From JAYPHU01 sp038127535 (GTDB taxonomy: Bacteria > Pseudomonadota > Alphaproteobacteria > Rhodospirillales > UBA2165): a stretch of DNA of 64,000 bases. The position numbers and the translations under genes are program-made. Shown here one piece after another: positions 36,016 to 45,145 of the stretch. The stretch is taken from positions 1 through 64,000 of the forward strand of contig JAYPHU010000014.1 of assembly GCA_038127535.1 (NCBI GenBank), given 5' to 3'. Each line of letters begins with the position of its first letter. Position 1 is the first letter of the stretch. The notes beneath the pieces were generated by a model that made no database searches, was not told where the DNA came from, and worked only from the letters and a program-made list of their open reading frames with translations.

Positions 36016-36896
36016 GACAGGCTACCTCCGGCATCAGCAACCGCATCCGCCAGCGCCCGGCCGATCAGCACCCGGGCCACCCGGCGGCGGTAATCCGCGC
36101 TGCCATGCAGGTCATCCGCCGGATCCATCTGGTCGCCGATCTCCGCGAGCGCCTCGTCAATCAGGCTTTCGCTCAGCGCATTGCCGGTGAGATTTTCTTC
36201 CGCGTCCCGCAGCCGCACCGGTGTGCCTGCCACTCCGCCAACCGCGATCGCTGCCTTTTGGCACACGCCGGTATCGTCCAAGAGGACCTGCGCACCGGCT
36301 GAAACCACAGCGAAATCACCATGCCGCTCGGCCACCTCGTGGAAGCCCGCGCCCGTGCGTCCTGCCTCCCGCCACACGGGAAAATTGATTTCGACCAGGA
36401 TTTCATCTTCGTTCCGGTCGCTCATCATCGGGCCTTGGTAAAACGCATCCGCCGCGACGGGACGCGTACCGGTCACCGACTGTAGATTAATCTCCACCCC
36501 CAGCGCCACGGCCACCAGGGGAATCTCCGCCGCCGGGTCGCCATGGGCAATACTGCCGCCGACCGTTCCCCGGTTCCGGGTCTGGTGATGGCCGACCCAG
36601 GGCAACGCCTTGGCCAGCAAGGGCAGGTTCTCGGTGATGACGGCCGATTTCAACGCCGCCGTTTGCCGGGTCGCCGTCTTGATCCGCACCGCATCACCGG
36701 TCCCATCAACCCCGGCCCAATCTTCAATGCCGTTGATATCAATTAGCACAGACGGCCGCGCCAAACGCATGGCCAGCATGGGCACCAGGGTCTGGCCGCC
36801 GGCCAGGATCATGCCGTCATCGCCGGCCTCGCTCAGCAACTGCAGTGCATGCTCCGCCGAGGTGGCGGCAATATGATCAAAGGGAGCGGCTTTCAT
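36012..36896 (-). CDS. Xanthine dehydrogenase family, FAD-binding subunit (second operon)
   Basis: A 294-residue FAD subunit starting MKAAPFDHIAATS. The flavin motifs AGGQTLVPMLAMR and RNRGTVGGSIAHGDPAAEIP are intact. It is the first gene of the M-S-L-amidohydrolase unit. The UbiD gene ends 24 bases upstream on the same strand, so the UbiD gene and this operon may form one transcript of five genes. The ribosome site before the ATG is weak, which fits coupling to upstream translation. Confidence 0.9.
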   Translation of the reverse strand: MKAAPFDHIAATSAEHALQLLSEAGDDGMILAGGQTLVPMLAMRLARPSVLIDINGIEDWAGVDGTGDAVRIKTATRQTAALKSAVITENLPLLAKALPWVGHHQTRNRGTVGGSIAHGDPAAEIPLVAVALGVEINLQSVTGTRPVAADAFYQGPMMSDRNEDEILVEINFPVWREAGRTGAGFHEVAERHGDFAVVSAGAQVLLDDTGVCQKAAIAVGGVAGTPVRLRDAEENLTGNALSESLIDEALAEIGDQMDPADDLHGSADYRRRVARVLIGRALADAVADAGGSLS

Positions 36897-36920
36897 TCGA
36901 CTGACACCAAGACCGGACGC

Positions 36921-38570
36921 TTAGTCCTTGTCCCAGCCATCCTCGACCTGACGGACAGAGGTCTCTGGCGGGAAGTCTTTATCCTTCTGCTGGCGGGTCA
37001 GGGAAACTTCGCCGTTCTTCAGATAGTCGCCCTTGGCGGCGTTCTGCGCAGCGGTTTCCCAAATCTGATGCCAGTCACCGAGAGAATACCCGTGCCACGG
37101 GGATTCGGGCCGAAGCGCCGGCAGATCAAGTTTCTCCCACAGCGCCTTGCCTTTCTCCATGAACTCCTTTGTCGGCAGCGCCAGGGGCGGCATGTCGGAC
37201 TTCATGGTCGCATCTATCAAGAGCGTGCTGTCTTCCTCGCCGGTGTGCTCCCGCTTGGGTCCGTGTCCCTGGCCGCGGTGGGGAATGGTTTGCACATCTT
37301 CGATCGGGTTCAAGCGATAGGCCATGGCCCAGAGGATCGCGTCCGCGCTGTCCGGATCGATATCCTCGGTCACGGCGATGGTGATCTTGCCCATATCGCC
37401 CTTGTAGAAGGCCGCGCCGTTGAGCGCGCGCCAGACCTCTGTCTTGGGCACGCCTTTCTCCATCACAATGATGGTCACCCGCAGAAGCCCGGTCAGCGGT
37501 TCGTGCAGCGCCACTTTTTTAACGCCGCGCACGTTCAGTTCCTTGGTCAGGTGATTGAGGAACAGGGGCTCGTAAGCCACCCGCTTGATCACACTGGATT
37601 CGGACGGAGTCACCTGACTGATGTAGGACGGGATCACCGCGTCCTTGCGCATGGTGATCGCAGTGACCTCCATGGGCATGTTGAATTCTTCCAGAGCAAC
37701 GTGGCCATGGGATTCACCAAACGGCCCTTCCGGTTCCAGCACGGTTGGGTCAATGAGGCCTTCGATCACCACTTCGGATTCCGCCGGCACCATCAGATCG
37801 ACAGACTTGGCGCGCACCATGTTGATGGGCTCGCCCGCCAGGCCGCCGGCCACGTCGACTTCATCCATGCCGATGGGCAGTTTCTGCGGGCCCATGAAGG
37901 CCACATAGGGCGGACAGCCAAGCACTATGGCGCAAGGCATTTTCTCGCCCTTGGCCTTATATTTCTGCCAGTGGAGATACCCGCCGGCGCCGCCGACGCG
38001 GGTCGCCATACGCACTACCAGCCGGTCCGGAGCCTTCAGCCCGCACCGGTACGTCCCCATATTGTGGACGCCGGTTTCCGGATCGGCGGTGACGATATTG
38101 GTGGCCGAAAGCGTCGGTGCGCTGTCGAAACCGGGCGTCGAGACGGGAATCGGCAGAGCGTCCAACCCTTTGCCTTCGCCTTGCAGATCGTCGCCTTCCC
38201 AAATTACGTCGTGGCAAGGTGCCGTGTTGACGATCCGGGGCGGGATCGGATTGGCGATGGCCTTTTGCCATTTCTCCGAAATCTCGTCGACCGAAGCATC
38301 CATGCCCACGCAATAGACGCCGCGATTGCCCGCCATAGCGCCGACGGCCACCGGAATATCGTATTTCCGGCCCTTGGCGTTGACGATGTTGGTGAACAGG
38401 AAGGCCTTGCGGTCGTCTTCGGCGATACCGCCCCGGTACTGCCAGCGCACCAAGGAATGCATCTCGGAGTCCTTATCCACCGGCGTATCGATCTCATAAA
38501 GCAAATCGGCTTTTCTAAGCGCATCCAGATGCTGGTGCATGTCGCGATATTTATGACTGGTCGTACTCAA
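36921..38570 (-). CDS. UbiD family (de)carboxylase
   Basis: A 549-residue UbiD-type enzyme, which removes CO2 reversibly from unsaturated or aromatic acids using prenylated FMN. The catalytic E-x4-E pair is present in EGPFGE (Glu281 and Glu286), and the partner arginine is in NMGTYR (Arg175). The start used is a TTG with a GGGGAGGGCAGAGG region upstream. An ATG at codon 11 (38540) is the alternative. No UbiX flavin prenyltransferase gene is in the window, so cofactor must come from elsewhere. It lies directly upstream of the second Mo hydroxylase operon, suggesting that hydroxylation and decarboxylation belong to one route. Confidence 0.9.
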   Translation of the reverse strand: MSTTSHKYRDMHQHLDALRKADLLYEIDTPVDKDSEMHSLVRWQYRGGIAEDDRKAFLFTNIVNAKGRKYDIPVAVGAMAGNRGVYCVGMDASVDEISEKWQKAIANPIPPRIVNTAPCHDVIWEGDDLQGEGKGLDALPIPVSTPGFDSAPTLSATNIVTADPETGVHNMGTYRCGLKAPDRLVVRMATRVGGAGGYLHWQKYKAKGEKMPCAIVLGCPPYVAFMGPQKLPIGMDEVDVAGGLAGEPINMVRAKSVDLMVPAESEVVIEGLIDPTVLEPEGPFGESHGHVALEEFNMPMEVTAITMRKDAVIPSYISQVTPSESSVIKRVAYEPLFLNHLTKELNVRGVKKVALHEPLTGLLRVTIIVMEKGVPKTEVWRALNGAAFYKGDMGKITIAVTEDIDPDSADAILWAMAYRLNPIEDVQTIPHRGQGHGPKREHTGEEDSTLLIDATMKSDMPPLALPTKEFMEKGKALWEKLDLPALRPESPWHGYSLGDWHQIWETAAQNAAKGDYLKNGEVSLTRQQKDKDFPPETSVRQVEDGWDKD

Positions 38571-38669
38571 GACCTCTGCCCTCCCCAGGCTTAATTGCGG
38601 CTGTTTCGCCTAATATGCCCGAGCATATCCGCTAGTTCCAGGCGTGAATTCCGCCAAATTCCGTCGGGG

Positions 38670-39725
38670 CTATACCTTGTCGAACCCGTAGAGCGCGCGG
38701 GCGTTGTCATCAAGAATCTTGTCGATCGCGGAAACGGCAATTTCCCCGTTTTCTCTCAATTTGCGCAACGCCTCAATCTCCGTCGAGGTATCATGGTGAC
38801 CATAATCCGTGCCGACCACCAGATTATCCTCACCGGCCGACGCAATCACATAGGGTAGATCGTCGGTCACCTGGCAGGCCACGTAGACATTGTTGTCGGC
38901 CAAGATCGAGGGGCCGAATTCCTTGCCCGTTTTCTTGAAACGTAATTTCAGATCGTTGAGCACATAGGGAATCCACTGTGCGCTCACCTCGATAAATCCC
39001 CAACGGACTTTGGGAAATTTTTCTGACAGGCCTTCCAGAATGAGCGAATGCACGGTGCCGATCACCGGCAACTTAAATTTCGAGAAGCCGGCTTCATCCA
39101 GGAACATATCGTGGACGTCGTAGGAGCCGTTGCCAGCGTGATGACAAATGGCCAGATCAAATTCCTCCGCCAGCTCAAACAGCGGATAGAAATACGGATC
39201 GACCAACCGCCGGCCGTTCTCTAGGCCCCGCATGAATATCCCGCAGGCGCCGTTTTCCGTGGCGAATTGGATTTCTTCGCGCAGGCCTTCCATGCTCATC
39301 AGCGGCAGGACCGCGACCCAGCGCAGCCGGCCGTTACCGTGTTTCCAAATTTCGGCGAGCCAGCGGTTATAGGATCGGGTCATGGCCCGTTCCACCGCCG
39401 CCTTCTTGGTCAGCGGGCGCAGGAATAAGGTCGGATAGAGGACCTGCACATCGATCCCCAGCTCGTCCATATGATTGAGCCGTTCCTCGATATCGGCCAT
39501 TTCCCGCGCGGTTTGGGTGGTGTTGTAGCCCAGGTTCTGATCCCGGGAATGCACCCGGTTGTCGATCAGCCAGTATTCCTTCATCTCCTTGCCGTGGAGA
39601 CCCACATCCGTATACCCCGAGGTTTGATTCACCATGCGCGGTCTCAGCGCCTCCTCGCCTGCTTCCATAAATTCCCAGGTGCGGGGGGATTCGATCACGT
39701 GTGCGTCTGAATCGATTGAGCCCAT
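38670..39725 (-). CDS. Amidohydrolase_2 family protein with altered metal motif
   Basis: A 351-residue protein of the same superfamily as the enzyme at 32154-33134. Its first motif is DSDAHVIE (Asp5, Asp7, His9), so the usual HxH is DxH. Later positions are CHHAGNG (His195/196) and GTDYGHHD. The SHGGG histidine region is replaced by FIEVSAQW. Such variants are common among uncharacterised paralogues and may bind one metal or differ in reaction. GGGAGA precedes the ATG. It is co-directional with UbiD, separated by about 100 bases. Confidence 0.83.
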   Translation of the reverse strand: MGSIDSDAHVIESPRTWEFMEAGEEALRPRMVNQTSGYTDVGLHGKEMKEYWLIDNRVHSRDQNLGYNTTQTAREMADIEERLNHMDELGIDVQVLYPTLFLRPLTKKAAVERAMTRSYNRWLAEIWKHGNGRLRWVAVLPLMSMEGLREEIQFATENGACGIFMRGLENGRRLVDPYFYPLFELAEEFDLAICHHAGNGSYDVHDMFLDEAGFSKFKLPVIGTVHSLILEGLSEKFPKVRWGFIEVSAQWIPYVLNDLKLRFKKTGKEFGPSILADNNVYVACQVTDDLPYVIASAGEDNLVVGTDYGHHDTSTEIEALRKLRENGEIAVSAIDKILDDNARALYGFDKV

Positions 39726-39904
39726 TTGGCTGTCTCCCTGTTGGTCTGCGCCAATAATTTATGACGCGTTGATTTCAGAAAACTGTAATCAACGGCTGGC
39801 GCGCCGTAAAGCATACCGCGCCGGTCTTCGTGCCAGCCCCGTGCCTTGTCTTGTCCCTGGCATTCTTCTCCGGCTAAATGGATCGGTAATTAGGGGAGTT
39901 GCCC

Positions 39905-40891
39905 GTGCTGGGAATCGTCTATGCATTGCTGGCGGCCGCCAGCTTCGGCTTCAACAACGCCAGCGCCCGGCGCGGTGTTTTGACCGGCACCGCGCTGCAG
40001 GGTTTGGTGGTCAGCCTGCCCTTGGGAATGCTCATATTTGTTATCGGCGCGACCCTGACGGACGAATGGCCGGCCCTGGCCGAGATCAGTTTTACCGGCT
40101 ACGGGCTGCTGGCCCTGGCAGGGTTCATGCATTTCGCCTTGGGACGCTATTTCAACATTCGGTCGCTGGCCGCCATCGGCTCCAACCTAGCCTCGCCCAT
40201 CCAGCAGTTTCAGCTCCTCTTATCACTGACCCTGGCTATCGTCTTTCTGGGCGAGACTCTGACGCCCTTAAAAGTGCTGGGCATCCTCTTGATCGTCGCC
40301 GCCCCCATCTATGTACTGCGCATGCGGCGCAAAGACAAAGAGACAACATCTGTCCAAAAAGTAGAAACCAAAGACGGCTTTAATCCGCGGATGGCGGAGG
40401 GATATTTCTGCGCCTCCATGGCGGCGCTGGGGTTCGGCAGCAGCACGGTGCTGATCAAAGCCGGCCTGGGCGAAACCAATCTGAGCTTCATCGGCGGCTT
40501 TGTGGCCTATTCCGCCGCCATGATCACCATCGCGCTGGTCCTGGCGATCCCCGCCCGCCTGTCGGAAGTGCGCACGACGAACAAAGAGTCCCTCAAGTGG
40601 TTTGTCTATTCCGGCATCGGCGTCGGCGTGTCCCAGATGTTCCGCTTCCTCGCCCTGGGCATTGCGCCGGTGACCATTGTCCAGCCGCTGAACAGCCTGT
40701 CGGTGATCTTCCGGATGATCTTCGGCTATTTCCTCAACCGGGAGCACGAGCGCTTCGACCGTTATGTGATCATTGGGATTTTTCTGTCGTTCTTCGGCGC
40801 GCTGTCCTTGGCGCTCTCCAGCGATGTCATCCTGGCGAATGTGGATCTGCCGCCCTGGCTGGCGGAGATCGTTGGCTGGACCTGGCCTTAA
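39905..40891 (+). CDS. DMT superfamily transporter (two EamA domains)
   Basis: A 328-residue membrane protein with about ten hydrophobic segments arranged as two EamA repeats separated by a charged linker (near residues 138-160, RMRRKDKETTS). EamA proteins export amino acids, metabolites or drugs, and some import them. The GTG at 39905 is preferred because GGGGAG lies 7 bases upstream. A TTG two codons earlier would sit too close to it. The gene is divergent from the amidohydrolase and converges on the TctA fusion gene with a 3-base gap. Confidence 0.85.
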   Translation: MLGIVYALLAAASFGFNNASARRGVLTGTALQGLVVSLPLGMLIFVIGATLTDEWPALAEISFTGYGLLALAGFMHFALGRYFNIRSLAAIGSNLASPIQQFQLLLSLTLAIVFLGETLTPLKVLGILLIVAAPIYVLRMRRKDKETTSVQKVETKDGFNPRMAEGYFCASMAALGFGSSTVLIKAGLGETNLSFIGGFVAYSAAMITIALVLAIPARLSEVRTTNKESLKWFVYSGIGVGVSQMFRFLALGIAPVTIVQPLNSLSVIFRMIFGYFLNREHERFDRYVIIGIFLSFFGALSLALSSDVILANVDLPPWLAEIVGWTWP

Positions 40892-40894
40892 GTA

Positions 40895-43024
40895 TTAGAA
40901 CAGATTAAGCCAGATGATGGATTTCAGCTCCGGAAACCAAACACCCATCAGAGATTGAGGCCACGGAACGATCAACAGGACGTGGAACAAGAGGTAAGAC
41001 ACAATCCACATGGGTACGGCAATCGACAGGGTCATTTTCCAACTTTCGCCGCTGCCGAACCGCATATAGCCCACCAGGAAGACAAACATGGACGGCAGCA
41101 GGCCGATCACCCCGGCGACGGCGAAGAAGAACAGCAGCCAGCCGAAATACACGGCCGCCCGGCGGAGTATTTCCTGAACAGAGAGATCTCCGTAGTCAGC
41201 CTTAATGTCGAAGTGCACATCCTCGCCCTCGACCGCAAAGGCATCCACTTTGTTTTTCTCGCCTACGCCAGTGGCTGCAACCGCAGAAGCTTCGATCGGC
41301 TTCGGCACAACGAAGAACCGCAAGAACACAATCCCGCCGGCAAAAAGAATCCCCGCGATGCTCATCACCTGGGGCACCAAGCGCGCCGCCAGCTCCCAAT
41401 CTGCGGAGACATAAAAAATGACGGCAAACAGGGCGATCACCCCAAAGGTGAAGTATGTGTCCGGGTTCATCGCCTCCGGCCGGAAGCCCAGAGTCAGGCC
41501 TCTGGAGATGCCCTGTTTACGCCGCGCGATATAGCTGCGAATGATGGGGCTCAGCACGCCGTACAAGGTGATCGCGAAAACAATCATGACCCAGGGATGG
41601 AACTCACCTTCGCGGACAACCCAAAGCCACTCCCAGCCATAGCGCTCCACCGAGATGAACATGTAACGTTCGATCAGCCCACCAAGCACAAAGCCCAAGA
41701 TCAGTGGCGGCCGCGGCCAATGCATCCGTTTCATGAGCCAGCCTACAAGACCAAACGCCAGCAGGGTAACAATATCACCCCAGGACTTGGCGCCTTGGAA
41801 GGCGCCGATATAGGTGATCGCCAAAACCACCGGCGCCAGGATACCGATCCGCACCAGGGCAATCTTGGCAAGCTGTCCGGCAAACAGGAAGCACGTGCCT
41901 GCCCCCAAAATATTGGCGATCGCCACCGACCAGACCAGGGTGTAGGTGATATCGAGGCGTTTGTTGAGCATTTCCGGTCCCGGCACCAGCCCGTGGATGA
42001 GGAACGCGCCCAGGATCAGCGCCATGGAGGCAGAGCCCGGCACACCAAAGGCGATGGTCGGCAACAGCGCGCCGCCTTCCTTGGCGTTGTTGGAACTCTC
42101 AGACGCGATCACGCCCCGTACATCGCCCTTGCCGAAAGTTTTACCTGAATCCTTGATCGTGCGGACGGCGTGACCATAGGCGATCCAGTCAATGACGGAT
42201 GCACCGATCCCGGGCACGGCTCCCAGGCCCGCGCCGAGGGTGGAACAACGGAACATCAAGAATTTATTCCTGAATACGTCCTTTACGCCCTCCCACTGCG
42301 CCCAGCGGGAACCCACATCGGAATTTCCGGCAATGGATTTTCGCGAAATGACCATGTCAGCGATTTCCGGCACGGCAAACAAACCAAGCGCGATCGGCAC
42401 CACCGGAATGCCATCCCAGAGATAGAGCGTATCGAAAGTCCAGCGGAAGGTGCCGGTCTGGGAATCCTCGCCGGTCATGGCCACCAACACGCCGATGCAG
42501 GCGGCAGCCAAGCCCTTTAGCGGCGTGCCGCCGCTGAGCACCGCCACCAGGGACAGACCGAAGATGCAGATGGCGAACAATTCGGGCGATGCAATATTCA
42601 GGATAATCGGCCGGATCACCGGCACGGCGAGGGCCAGCAGAAACGCACCATAGAGCCCGCCCAGTACGGAAGCCGTAAACGCTGCGCCGAAGGCCCGGCC
42701 GGCTTCGCCCTTTCGCGCCATGGGATATCCATCGAGGATCGTCGCGGCTGAGCCCACCGTCCCCGGCACGCCGAACAACACCGCCGGGATCGTATCGGAG
42801 GTCACAACCACCGCCTGTAGCCCCATGAGAAAGGCCAATGCGGTATAGGGGTCCATATTAAAGGTGAACGGCAACAGAAGTGACAGGCCGACAAGGCCGC
42901 CCAGGCCGGGGATCACGCCCAGGATCAGCCCGAAGAACACTCCCAGCGCCAAAAAGGAGAGACGCAACGGATCGGCCAGATTTGCAGCCGCCGTGATGGC
43001 CATATCCAGCATACTTACTTCCAT
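40895..43024 (-). CDS. Tripartite tricarboxylate transporter TctA-TctB fusion permease
   Basis: A 709-residue membrane protein. The first 500 residues are a TctA permease: FGLILGVIPGLGGLVGLSLLLPF near the start, the GVPGTVGSAATILDGYPMARKG loop and a second GLGAVPGIGASVIDW repeat. A C-terminal extension of about 200 residues starts near NPDTYFTFG. It holds four further hydrophobic segments and resembles the small subunit TctB, normally a separate protein of about 150 residues. I chose the ATG at 43024 (AGGGAGA upstream). ATGs at 43012 and 43051 are alternatives. The binding protein is divergent at 43322. Confidence 0.87.
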   Translation of the reverse strand: MEVSMLDMAITAAANLADPLRLSFLALGVFFGLILGVIPGLGGLVGLSLLLPFTFNMDPYTALAFLMGLQAVVVTSDTIPAVLFGVPGTVGSAATILDGYPMARKGEAGRAFGAAFTASVLGGLYGAFLLALAVPVIRPIILNIASPELFAICIFGLSLVAVLSGGTPLKGLAAACIGVLVAMTGEDSQTGTFRWTFDTLYLWDGIPVVPIALGLFAVPEIADMVISRKSIAGNSDVGSRWAQWEGVKDVFRNKFLMFRCSTLGAGLGAVPGIGASVIDWIAYGHAVRTIKDSGKTFGKGDVRGVIASESSNNAKEGGALLPTIAFGVPGSASMALILGAFLIHGLVPGPEMLNKRLDITYTLVWSVAIANILGAGTCFLFAGQLAKIALVRIGILAPVVLAITYIGAFQGAKSWGDIVTLLAFGLVGWLMKRMHWPRPPLILGFVLGGLIERYMFISVERYGWEWLWVVREGEFHPWVMIVFAITLYGVLSPIIRSYIARRKQGISRGLTLGFRPEAMNPDTYFTFGVIALFAVIFYVSADWELAARLVPQVMSIAGILFAGGIVFLRFFVVPKPIEASAVAATGVGEKNKVDAFAVEGEDVHFDIKADYGDLSVQEILRRAAVYFGWLLFFFAVAGVIGLLPSMFVFLVGYMRFGSGESWKMTLSIAVPMWIVSYLLFHVLLIVPWPQSLMGVWFPELKSIIWLNLF

Positions 43025-43321
43025 GCCCGGAAATTCTCCCTGTGTGGGCAATTCTCCTCGAAGAATTGCTGATGCCTACTTATTTATGAGCCAATGTGTA
43101 GCAGATTAATCTGCCCCAGTTCCATGAAAACTCTTCAATTTTTCGGGAAAATTGCTTAGAACACTTAGGAGTTTTGCCGCAGTCCTGATAGGATACCGGC
43201 GTTTTTAGCAATATGGCGGTATGCCGGAATGCAGGTTGTCGCCACAATTGCGGCACAATTTATCGGTTCAAATTTGTCGGAATGATCTCAATTTTCCCGG
43301 CAATGATCCAAAGGAGGTAAT

Positions 43322-44356
43322 ATGTACAAGTTTCTGAAATACTCTGCTGTGGCCGCAGTTGGCGCAGCTCTTCTGGCCGGCGCGCCTGCCAAGGCGCAAA
43401 GCGCCGCTGACTTCTTCAAGGGTAAGACCCTGACCATCGTATACGGCTTTGGTTCGGGCGGCACCTACGGCAGATTCTCTCTGCTGTTTGCGGAATATAT
43501 GTCGAAGCACATTCCGGGCAATCCGCAGGTGATCGCCCAATCCATGCCGGGTGCCGGTGGCCTGAAGGCCGCAAACTATGCCTACAACGTCATGCCCAAG
43601 GACGGCACTGGCCTCTACGTGCCGGTCGATACGCTGATCGTCTCTGAATTGCTTCGTCCGAAAGCGGTGAAATTCAAGTCCGATAAGTTCACCTGGCTCG
43701 GCAACGCGGTTCAGGCGAACGCCGTCATCGTGGTTCGGACGGATGCCGGCATCAACAAACTTGAAGACCTCAAAAGCAAGCAGGTCATCATCGCGTCCAC
43801 CGGTAAAGGATCGCAGACCTTCCTGATGCCGGCTCTGATGAACGCCGTCTACGGCGCCAAGTTCAAGATCGTTTCCGGCTACAAGGGGTCCCGCAATCTG
43901 CAGCTGGCCATGGAACAGGGTGAGGCCCAAGGTTCTTCCCTGACCTGGCTGGCCTGGTCCACCGCCAAACCCCAGTGGTTCAAGCCGGGCGGATTTGCGA
44001 AAGCCCTCGTCCAAATCGGTTATGCCAAGGACAAAGCCCTGCCGAACGTGCCGCTGGCATCCGAGGTCGTTACTGATCCGGGTGACAAGCAGATCGTCAA
44101 CTTCATGGCGTCCATGGGCCCGATTGGCCGTGGCCTCGCGGTCCCGCCGGGCGTCCCGGCCGACCGCGTTGCGGTGTTGCGGAAAGCCTTCTCCGACATG
44201 ATTGCGGACCCGACGTTTGGACCGGCAGCCAAAAAACGGAAGTTGGCGGTCAACGCCCTTTCCGGCGAAGAAGTCCAAAAAATTGTCAATGAATCGATGA
44301 AAGTCGATGAAGCTTTGTTGAAGCGGGCCCGCGCGGGCATCATGGGTGGCAAATAA
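43322..44356 (+). CDS. Tripartite tricarboxylate transporter binding protein (TctC/Bug family)
   Basis: A 344-residue periplasmic binding protein with a signal peptide (1-25, AKA/QS). The mature part has the Bug-family start FFKGKTLTIVYGFGSGGTY and the loop SMPGAGGLKAANYAYN, which contacts a carboxylate ligand. A near-perfect AAAGGAGGTAAT ribosome site precedes the ATG, suggesting high expression. It is divergent from the TctA-TctB gene over a 297-base spacer that must hold both promoters, in which I see no clear operator. Bug ligands include citrate, other carboxylates and aromatic acids. Confidence 0.9.
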   Translation: MYKFLKYSAVAAVGAALLAGAPAKAQSAADFFKGKTLTIVYGFGSGGTYGRFSLLFAEYMSKHIPGNPQVIAQSMPGAGGLKAANYAYNVMPKDGTGLYVPVDTLIVSELLRPKAVKFKSDKFTWLGNAVQANAVIVVRTDAGINKLEDLKSKQVIIASTGKGSQTFLMPALMNAVYGAKFKIVSGYKGSRNLQLAMEQGEAQGSSLTWLAWSTAKPQWFKPGGFAKALVQIGYAKDKALPNVPLASEVVTDPGDKQIVNFMASMGPIGRGLAVPPGVPADRVAVLRKAFSDMIADPTFGPAAKKRKLAVNALSGEEVQKIVNESMKVDEALLKRARAGIMGGK

Positions 44357-44390
44357 GCCTGTACCGCTGACACAAGACTGAGTTAGAGAG

Positions 44391-44425
44391 CGGACGGGCG
44401 GCCATCGCCCGTCCGTTTCTCGTTT
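44391..44425 (+). terminator. Intrinsic terminator after tctC-like gene
   Basis: CGGACGGGCG (44391-44400), a 5-base loop and CGCCCGTCCG (44406-44415) form a perfect 10 bp stem followed by TTTCTCGTTT. The isochorismatase-type gene starts 18 bases later, so its expression depends on read-through or a promoter here. Confidence 0.85.
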
Positions 44426-44443
44426 CAGATCAGGGGAAGAACC

Positions 44444-45145
44444 ATGGCTGATAAAAGTGTGTTCGAGGATCACTGCTGGAAGGACGTTATCTCGGAAGAG
44501 GATTACGCGACCTATGCACCCTATCGGCGGGAGACCTATATCGGCGAACGGCCCGCGGTGTTGGCCATCGACCTCTACAATTTAGTATTCAAGGGCGGGC
44601 CCAAACCGCCATCCGAAATTACCGTCAAATTTCCCAGCACCTGTGGCCAATACGCTTACGAGGCGGTTGAGCCGATCCAAAAATTATTGGCTGGCTGCCG
44701 GGCGGCAAACCTGCCGATCTTTTATATTACCGGCCGGTTTTCGGAGAACCGGGTGCGCTCCACTCGGCGCAACGTGGCGCCGCTCACAAAGGAAGATTAT
44801 GAAATCCATGAGGCGTTCACCCCCGAACCTGATGACGTCGTCTTCCGCAAGGAGCGCGCCAGCGCTTTTTTCGGCACTCCTTTGATCGCCCATCTTACTC
44901 AGGGCGGCTTCGACAGTCTGATCGTCTGCGGCGAAAGCACATCCGGCTGCGTACGCACCAGCGTTCTCGACGCCTATTCTTATGGTTTCCATATCTCTAT
45001 CGTCGAGGAATGCGTGTTCGACCGGAGCGAACTGATCCATAAGGTCAACCTGTTCGACATGCACCACAAATATGCAGACGTGATGAAGCTGAACGAAGTG
45101 CTGGCTCATTTGGCCGGCCCGACCGAAACCAAAGGGGTCGCTTAG
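44444..45145 (+). CDS. Isochorismatase family cysteine hydrolase (N-carbamoylsarcosine amidase-like)
   Basis: A 233-residue hydrolase. The Asp-Lys-Cys triad is visible as Asp43 (VLAIDLYN), Lys136 (FRKERAS) and Cys169 (GESTSGCVRTS). The SGCVRTS loop favours amidases such as N-carbamoylsarcosine or maleamate amidohydrolase over true isochorismatase. Maleamate amidase would fit nicotinate-type ring degradation, but nothing here proves it. It follows the TctC gene beyond a terminator and converges with a 4-base overlap on the FAD/NAD(P) gene. Confidence 0.87.
   Translation: MADKSVFEDHCWKDVISEEDYATYAPYRRETYIGERPAVLAIDLYNLVFKGGPKPPSEITVKFPSTCGQYAYEAVEPIQKLLAGCRAANLPIFYITGRFSENRVRSTRRNVAPLTKEDYEIHEAFTPEPDDVVFRKERASAFFGTPLIAHLTQGGFDSLIVCGESTSGCVRTSVLDAYSYGFHISIVEECVFDRSELIHKVNLFDMHHKYADVMKLNEVLAHLAGPTETKGVA

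Noticed and set aside
36849..38594. 581-codon + frame over UbiD
   Set aside because: Antisense of a gene with intact catalytic residues; no recognisable domain of its own.
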